A DNA stretch of 64,000 bases from Pseudeuparius sepicola (lineage: Eukaryota; Arthropoda; Insecta; Coleoptera; Anthribidae). Within the stretch, counting starts at the first letter, position 1. Every line of letters begins with the position of its first letter. The notes beneath the pieces are model-generated. The model ran no database searches, was not told where the DNA came from, and was given only the letters and a program-made list of their open reading frames with translations. Of the stretch, positions 57,451 to 64,000 are shown in pieces. The stretch spans positions 320,001-384,000 of the forward strand of contig OY987305.1 of assembly GCA_963920635.1 (NCBI GenBank), read 5' to 3'. The translations under genes and the position numbers were made by a program.

Positions 57451-59289
57451 CAATGTGTCCCGGATAAGAATGAACAGCATGGGGATCTTGCAAACGGTGA
57501 GAGATAGAACAACGGTTAAATGGGGAAAAAGTTGCGCAATTTTAAGGTCAATAAAATGGTGCAAACAGATTTCGTTTTGAGTTATTTTGAAAAAAGTAAA
57601 ATTTTGCGTTTTCGATTTTATTTTTTTCTGAAATTGTTATCACAGATAGAAAAAAAGAAAAACAGTTTCTTATGCCACTTTTTAACGGGCTTTAAGATGG
57701 CGTTTTTAGATTTGTTCTACAACATTCCGTTTTTGAGAAACCATCTTCAACTTTATTTTTTTTAAACGGACCTGGATTTTTTTGCAGATTTTGAAAGCAC
57801 TTTTCATTGCAAATACCATGATGTATGTTTTGGGACAATTATACTGAAGATTCCTTTTTTTCTATTAATTTTTTCTAATGCGGCCCTGAATTTAAAAATA
57901 AGAAGTTTAAATATAATTGTTGTCAATTGTTGTAAATTATTGTCAACAATTTAACTTACAACTTATCTTTCAATCGGAGAACCAAAAAAAGGACGGCTAA
58001 GACTAATAACAGTCACATACGATAATAAAAAATAAATAAAAATCCTCCACCTAGAAGCTGTATCATTTAGTTAATAATTTATATTATTAGAAATGGAGGG
58101 TGCTTTTTCAAATGACGACAAATTTAACATGTTAGTATATTATACCTTGTGTCACAGAAATAGTGTAGAGGCCGAACGAATGCATTATTGCAATTAATAA
58201 ATGGCAAAAGTTATTGGTTTCATTGGCTTAAAGCTTTCTTTTCACAATTAGAAAAAGGGAAGAATTTACTCCAAAACACAATGCGACACTGGTTGCTGCA
58301 CAACAACAGAGGTAAACACTTACCAGACAGGGCCGTATTTAAAAATATTAAGTTTTCGAAATAAAAATAAACTGTAAGTTAAATTGTGGATAACACTGAT
58401 TAATATTTAGACTTCTTATTATTAAATACAGGGCCGCAATAGAAAAAAAAAATAATGGAAAAAAAGGAATTTTCAGTATAATTGTCTCAAAACATTTTAA
58501 AAATATTTTGTGTCATACATAACGGTATTTGCAATGAAAAGTGCTTTCAAAATCTGCAAAAAAATCCAGGTCCGTATTTAAAAAAATTAAGTTGAAATAA
58601 TAGTAGGAAATAGACGAAAAATTAAAGAATCAGCATTTATTCTTACAGACAACTGTGTTGCTGAATGTTCAGTGGAATTCAGTAAAATATTATTACCACT
58701 TATTCAAAGAGAAGTTAGTATAAATAATTAGGTAGAACACAGGGTACAATATCAGACAGGTGGCTAGGCTATTGTTTCTGTTGTCATGACATTTTAACCT
58801 GAAATTTATTAATCTGTCATTTCACTTTGACCTGACATGATCTTTGAGAACGGAGGAAGATATATTCTCCGAAAGCTCAGGAAACAAATTTGTTGAAGAT
58901 ATTTTTTGAGTTACAAGTTCAAAGTTTAGTTCATTTACTGTTAAGAATTTATTAATTTTCCAGGCAAGTTGAAAAGTTGTGTTTTAACCAGTTTGGTGGC
59001 GAAAAACCCAATTAAAATTCAATGGATCTGTTTACGCCACAAATAAATTTTATAAAATATTTAAAGTTGAAAATGGTTTCTCAAAACCGGAATGTTGTAG
59101 AACAAATCTAAAAAAGCCATCTTACAGCCGGTAAAAAAAGTGCCATAAGAAAGTGTTTTTTTTCTATCTGTGATAACAACAAAGCAAAATTTTGCTTTTT
59201 TCAAAATAACTGAAAAACCATTCCACCGTTGTTTTATCTCTCACCGTTTGCAAGTCCCCATGCTGTTCATTCTTATCCGGGACACATTG
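57451..59289. mobile_element. Long-TIR element, family CAATGTGTCCCGG, copy c, split by a PLE
   Basis: The left end CAATGTGTCCCGGATAAG follows TA. The right end CCGGGACACATTG precedes TA. Removing the PLE insert (58597-59063) and one 8-base duplication leaves 1364 bases. It sits inside the terminus of a CAGGGTGGCTTAAGTGGCTC element. No gene of its own. Confidence 0.9.
58597..59063 (+). pseudogene. 5'-truncated PLE insertion with 8-bp target duplication
   Basis: The last 467 bases of the PLE: EIVGNRRKIKESAFIL-like reading, CVAECSVEFSKILLPLI, then the common 3' untranslated region and terminus. It is flanked by AAGTTGAA at 58589-58596 and 59064-59071. This defines the true 3' end of the family close to AAATTTTATAAAATATTTA. 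Confidence 0.88.
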
Positions 59290-60085
59290 TATAAGTGGCT
59301 CACTCAAAATATCTCGGATATTTTTTGACAGAAAAAATCGGTGGCGGGTGCGATCGATAGCTCTTCCGAGCTGCCTTCTTTTATCATTATGGAAGTTGCT
59401 GTCCATAACCACCTAGGAAAACTAAATACCAAAAACACCCTGAACGATATTTTAGGAGGTATGTTTATAGGAATTTCGTTATTGTTGTAGGATTTGTGTG
59501 AAATATTGGAATGTATTATTAAATAATGCGGAAAAAACACATAGCGATTTGTCCGTAGCTGACCAGGAGGGCACCTGAGGGACCCCCACACGAGAGCGGA
59601 GACTGAAAATAATATCTATACCTAACAGAAAAACGAGATAACACCGTCCGCGTATATCTGGAAAATTGGGAAGTGAAAACTTTAGCGGAGTCGGGGCGAT
59701 ACTTTTCTAGTGTGCGGTGCTTACTTGCCATTCTGCACGTCGAACTCGATGAAACGTTTGTGGACTCGCAAAGGGCGAGGGGGTGCCCCGGCAGAACGCC
59801 CCCCCCCCCATTCCTGCTTCTCCCGTGAATTCAATGAAGACGTTCGAGTTTTTGACCTTCCGCAGACACGTACTCACAATCATACAGTTTTAACGTGTCG
59901 CCGTTGACGGAAGCACGCCAAGACGAAATATCGTCGTAGGTTTTCTTCGTGAAAACGCCTGGCGCATTCTACGTTCTACTTCGAAGCTATTATTATTATG
60001 TGGTTTTGGAGATATAGACCAAACTTATGTTTTTTTTTTAATGGAACACCCTGTATATTTCTAGATTTTCTAAATCTACGCATTT
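59290..60085. other. Stretch with GC-rich patch, no confident exon
   Basis: 59520-59960 is GC-richer than its surroundings, with an 11-C run at about 59799-59809. Possible minus-strand coding (FIEFTGEAGMG-like reading) is interrupted by the homopolymer. A GGAACACCCTGTATA end lies at 60043. Confidence 0.35.
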
Positions 60086-60420
60086 TTTACAAGCTTTTAT
60101 TTAACTTGCAATGTATGTATGTATGTATGTTTAGGTCAAATCTTGCAAGCTGAATTAGACAAGATAGAACAAGATGGCGGATGCTGTATTTTTGTCAACC
60201 CCTTAATTTTGGTATCAAATGAAAGGGCTTGAAGAGTAGAAAACGATAAAGTTATTGACATCACACTAAATTCAATATGGCCGCCGCTCCACCACGGCGG
60301 ATTACATTTTTTTTCTCTTAATATGGGCATTAAATGAAAGAGCTTGAAGAGTAGAACTAAAAAGTTGAAAATAAAATTAATAGTAAAAAAACATTTTTAA
60401 AAACAAGCTTTTATTTAAAT
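60086..60420. repeat. Dispersed repeat with AAGATGGCGG module and ATGT microsatellite
   Basis: It opens ACAAGCTTTTATTTAACTTG, has an (ATGT)n run at 60112-60131, then TCAAATCTTGCAAGCTGAAT, AAGATGGCGG at 60171 and ATATGGCCGCCGCTCCA. It ends with the AAAACAAGCTTTTATTTAAA segment that also starts the fold-back repeats at 49885 and 56473. Confidence 0.75.
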
Positions 60421-60556
60421 GCTCTGAAAAGAAAAAACTTTATAATAAATCAAACCAAGGCAAACCCATACTTTTGTTACATTATACAACTGTATATGAT
60501 ATAAAAGCTTGTCTGTTTTCGGTTTTGTTCTGTTCTGTTATGTTTTCAACGATATA

Positions 60557-61471
60557 CAGTGCTATTCATAAAGTATGCACCAAATGGGAAAAATTTGTAT
60601 TATTCTACTTTTTCAAATCTTATTTTGGGATATGTTGGTGCACGTTTTGTTTACACTTTGCGCCTAAAGAAGGTAGTGACGTCACAGCTGATGCCTGTCA
60701 AATTTGACATTTAAAATAAAAAATTGGGAAAAATCAGGTTTGCCTCGAAAATATCGGAAAAAGTTATTAAGAAAATGTGTTTGTATTGCATTATTGTGAC
60801 TCTGTGCAAATTTTCAGAAGGATATCAGAATATTCGTGTTTCTTACTTGATATTCCTGGAATTGAAACTGAACCCATAAAATTCGATATAAAACTGAAGC
60901 TTATAATTTTGTTTCACTGAATTTCAAAATATGGATGTATTTTATGTAAAAATATTACAACACTGATCCAGGGAATAAACTTATCTTAAAATGAAAGTGT
61001 CTTTGCACCAAGATTGCGTTCTTACACAATAGCCATTTTAAAAAATGTCATATTTCTCCTTAACTTACCATTGAAATTTATTTGTATTGTTATAATTTAG
61101 TAAGAGAGCAACCACTAAATAAGATTCTTGGGTTATTTGCGGGAAAAAATATCGAGTACCGATTTGAAGATAAATAATTAAGAAAAAACGAACATCGTGA
61201 TATGCTTCTGAAGATTTGCATAGGGGCACAATAATGCAATACAAACACATTTTCTTAATAACTTTTTCCGACATTTTCAAAGAAAACCTGATTTTTCCCA
61301 GTGTTTTATTTTAAATGTCAAATTTGACAGGCATGGGCTGTGACGTCATGTTCCTGTTTAGGCGCAATAGTGTAAACCAAACATGCACCTACATATCCCA
61401 AACTTAGATTTAAAAAAAAATAGAATAATAAAAAATTTTCCCATTTGGTGCAAACTTTTTGAATAGCACTG
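60557..61471. mobile_element. Palindromic miniature element CAGTGCTATTCATAAAGT
   Basis: The left end CAGTGCTATTCATAAAGTAT follows TA. The right end CTTTTTGAATAGCACTG precedes TA. Arms of ~270 bases are inverted copies (TGCACCAAATGGG, GACGTCA, CAAATTTGACA on both sides). At 915 bases it carries no gene. Confidence 0.88.
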
Positions 61472-62049
61472 TATACGATATACGTACCTATATGTTATAC
61501 AGGGTTTCCCAACGAAAACTTTACCCCCCCCCAAATTCGAAAACCGAAAAATATTTGAAAATTAGCCGAGACCCGTCGATTTTTGTTTTTGGGGGGAGCT
61601 TTTTTGACAGTCAAGCCAATCCGATATGTTCTTCCCCCTAATCCCTAGCAACCCCAACTGTAAATTCAAATGAAACTACCCCCCTTGTGGCGCATCATTT
61701 TAAAGCCCTTTTTATTGCGAATACAGTGATGTATCGTTTTTAGAATTCTGTTGAGATTTGACAGAATTATTGGCTAAAAACGGAAAGTTGACAATTCACT
61801 GTATGCCTAGTAAATTCTACACAGATGCCCGCCACTAATAAGGTTTTTATCTACTACACACGACCAAATGACCTAGTTTTTATTGACGTGTCGATCAGTT
61901 TACAAAAAATTCACAAATGAAAAAGCTGAAGCAAAACAAAAATTCGAATTCAAACCTTATATCTTAAATATGTAAATATGTAACAAAAAGTCACTGTCGC
62001 AAAAAAAGTTCCCGTTTTTTTGCTTGTAAAGTGGAAAGGTATTTTCGAA
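61472..62049. other. Stretch with an orphan CAGGGTTTCCCAACG end
   Basis: TATACAGGGTTTCCCAACGA at 61496 has no visible partner. No gene. Confidence 0.4.
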
Positions 62050-62540
62050 ATGGTTTATTCTATCGCGGAAAGGGTAGAAATTGTTGCAATTTGTACGTAC
62101 TCACAATCATACAGTTTTAACTTGTCAATGTGATAATAAAACATTATTTAAAAAATTTTTAGCTTTGTGGGAAACAGGTTAGTCTGATGAACCGCTAGCT
62201 CTCCTACTATTAGTGTTGGAGAGGCAAGTGGAAAATGATCAGTTTATAGGTGCGTATTTTTATCATGCATGATTGGTCCAGTATTTTTTGAAGCTGGTTT
62301 AACTGGACTAAAATATTTACAGCTCTTAAGAGGGGAAATTTCTGATCTATTGAATCAAGTTAATGAGCCGAATATTGTTTGGCAACAAGACGGTGCTCCA
62401 GCACATCAATCAAATGCTGTCAAGAGGAACTTAGATGACACTTTTGTAGAGTGGATTGGTTCAAATGGAACTATTTTATAGCCTGCTAGAAGCCCAGACT
62501 TGACCCCGCTCGATTTCCTTCTGTGGGGCACTTTGAAAAT
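62050..62540 (+). pseudogene. DD41D-type transposase with large internal deletion
   Basis: It begins MVYSIAERVEIVAI, a typical N-terminus, then TLFKKFLALWETG (end of the helix-turn-helix part). It jumps to IGPVFFEAGLTGL, NIVWQQDGAPAHQSN (second Asp), WIGSNGTIL, a stop, then PARSPDLTPLDFLLWGTLK (third Asp). The section with the first catalytic Asp is gone. About 40 residues separate the two remaining aspartates. A CACCCTGTAC end follows at 62545. It is closest to the remnant at 24655-25040. Confidence 0.85.
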
Positions 62541-62772
62541 GATCACCCTGTACCTGAGGGGTGAGGTCGTGGCTTTTATGGCACCTACACATTCACGGAA
62601 ACTATGGAAGTAAATCGATAATTCCTGATTATTTCGTTTCACACGATGCGATTCGATAGAAGACGAAATATAAATAACGGACCGTCGGCGGTGGGAAGTT
62701 CTGTTTCCATTTTTGATATTATTCAGATTTCAATCTGCTAAAAGTCTAGGCCGGTAGTCTCGACCTACACAA

Positions 62773-62934
62773 ATGCCCACGGTGAATTTATTAAGTTTTC
62801 TTCAGTCGATACGGAGAGGTATACGGCAAATATCGACGTCGGACAACATAGACTACGTAATATCTTTTTTAGATGAGATTATTATACCAAAAAATATTCA
62901 ATTAATTATTGGCAAACAATGTCAGGTGCGCCGC
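62773..62934 (+). CDS. Candidate coding exon, product unknown
   Basis: From the ATG at 62773 there are 54 codons ending exactly in phase 0 at a strong donor, C|GTGAGT (donor GT at 62935). An alternative donor, CAG|GTGCGC, lies nine bases earlier. The reading (MPTVNLLSFLQSIRRGIRQI, then NIDYVISFLDEIIIPKNIQL) looks like amphipathic helices and has no stop. CG-containing codons (CGA, CGG, ACG, TCG) are more frequent than in neighbouring DNA. I do not recognise the protein and no second exon was found. Confidence 0.3.
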
Positions 62935-64000
62935 GTGAGTGTTTTTGACTTTTTTTTTAAATAGAACAAAGAAAGGATTATATACCTTGAGATATCCATT
63001 AGACAATTATTATGAAAAATAATACGTATAATATTGAGATAATTAGAAATTTGGCAATTATTTCCAAAAAACCTAATTTTCGGTCATAATTGGTCCATTT
63101 TCGAAATTTTATTTTGAGTTTTAGCGTTCCCGCTGTAGGCCTGGGACGTTGAGTTTCGCTCACTCTATACGACATAAGTGATAAAAATAGCTAGCTATAA
63201 AACACCCAGGCTAGTTAAACGCCTATAACCATCACCGCTTTTTGGAATAATAATTATCGCTACGACGCAATTACAACAGAGTGCCAACCGAAATATATAT
63301 GATTAATATCCCGATCGTAACCCCTTGACGCAAATAAAATAATGAACGAAACAAACAGTTCGTTTCTTTGTTTTCGCCGAGTGCAAAATTTATAACGCTC
63401 TATCACAAAAGGAACCATTTGCCTGGTAAAATATTTACGTTACACCGCGATTTCAAAAAGAATAATATCCTTCCTATATCTGCGGCAACGATTTTTAGAC
63501 TGTCCGGTTTCGAATGTCGCGGAATTGTTTACAAAAAATACAAAAATTCGGTGATGTAAACAAGAACGTGTGCGTTGAGATTTTCGCCAGAGCCGCACTG
63601 AGGCACGACCTTTATTTAATTTTACTTTTACAATTGTTTACGTCAAAATATTTCGGAAAAAATTTACTGGCTTAATTAAAATGAGTCAAAACATGGATAA
63701 AATTATTTGTGGCAGTGTCTAAATAGCCGAAAACAACAATATTATCAACGGTACCTAATACAGGGGGGCTGCTCAACTAAAATATTTTGGCGAATCTGGC
63801 ACTTCCGGTTATACCGGAAGTCGATATCAACTTTCTTATCTTAAATGGAACACCCTGTATATTATTGCATTTTTGGATTCTAGGCATCATTTTGGAACAA
63901 AAACATGCAACATGTCCTATGTCTAAATCCAACCGTTTTTGAGATATTTGCATTTTTCCGAAAAAAAAATACAGGTGCAGACCTAAAGTCAATTAGCAAT
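62935..64000. other. Stretch with one ETS-like dyad and an orphan TIR end
   Basis: ACTTCCGGTTATACCGGAAG stands at 63801, matching the dyad of the 26-bp array at 51235. GGAACACCCTGTATA lies at 63847. The open frame at 63368-63559 has no family motif. Confidence 0.4.

Noticed and set aside
59725..59870. Possible minus-strand exon ending at a GTAAGC donor
   Set aside because: An 11-base homopolymer interrupts the reading and both plausible frames change meaning across it. There is no support beyond the donor.
62191..62230. CTGATGA followed by a possible hairpin (hammerhead candidate)
   Set aside because: No GAAA after a stem II. The sequence is better explained as part of the transposase pseudogene.

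Overview
The window looks like a transposon-dense stretch of an insect nuclear genome. It is AT-rich, has no operons or bacterial-type gene packing, and is filled with element families typical of insects: DD41D (rosa-like) mariner relatives, Penelope-like retroelements (PLEs) with a GIY-YIG domain, hAT-type miniature elements and tandem satellites. The insect order cannot be fixed from sequence alone. The frequent short AGGTACCT-type words resemble Lepidoptera or Hemiptera only weakly.

No complete host gene is visible. The best host-gene signal is a GC-rich, promoter-like island at about 43.7-44.1 kb. It carries two inverted CCAAT boxes and a signal-peptide-like first coding exon that ends at a splice donor. 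A five-copy, 160-bp tandem array lies directly upstream, and a 2.8-kb nested transposon begins 86 bp into the presumed intron. A second, weaker candidate exon lies at 62.8 kb.

Layout. 0-6 kb: two copies of an element carrying a dimeric (A/B) satellite, with a TA-flanked miniature element holding a tRNA-like sequence between them. 6-11 kb: a long-TIR element and a nested CAGGGTG element with a DD41D transposase remnant. 11-17 kb: miniature elements, including a hAT-type one with a GATCTAAGATC array. 17-25 kb: transposase debris, a compact palindromic array and two truncated PLEs. 26-35 kb: a CAGGGTG element with unidentified contents, a PLE fragment, a long-TIR element and PLE-like termini. 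35.6-37.6 kb: the best preserved DNA transposon, a 1.95-kb DD41D-type element whose transposase is broken by one frameshift. 37.8-42.9 kb: PLE copies, one rearranged into an inverted mosaic and one retaining the YVDD reverse-transcriptase motif. 44.2-47 kb: a CAGGGTG element hit by a hammerhead-ribozyme-bearing insertion and by a hAT miniature element. 47-64 kb: more TIR fragments, an AAGATGGCGG-containing repeat, a 26-bp palindromic tandem array, a doubly nested element with an internally deleted transposase, a 292-bp tandem trimer, and a long-TIR element split by a PLE.

Most elements are non-autonomous and can only have moved using enzymes encoded elsewhere. The PLE fragments supply the family context for the hammerhead motifs. 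The DD41D remnants are likely relatives of the source of the many miniature elements ending in CAGGGTG. All calls come from reading the sequence; no database search was run.
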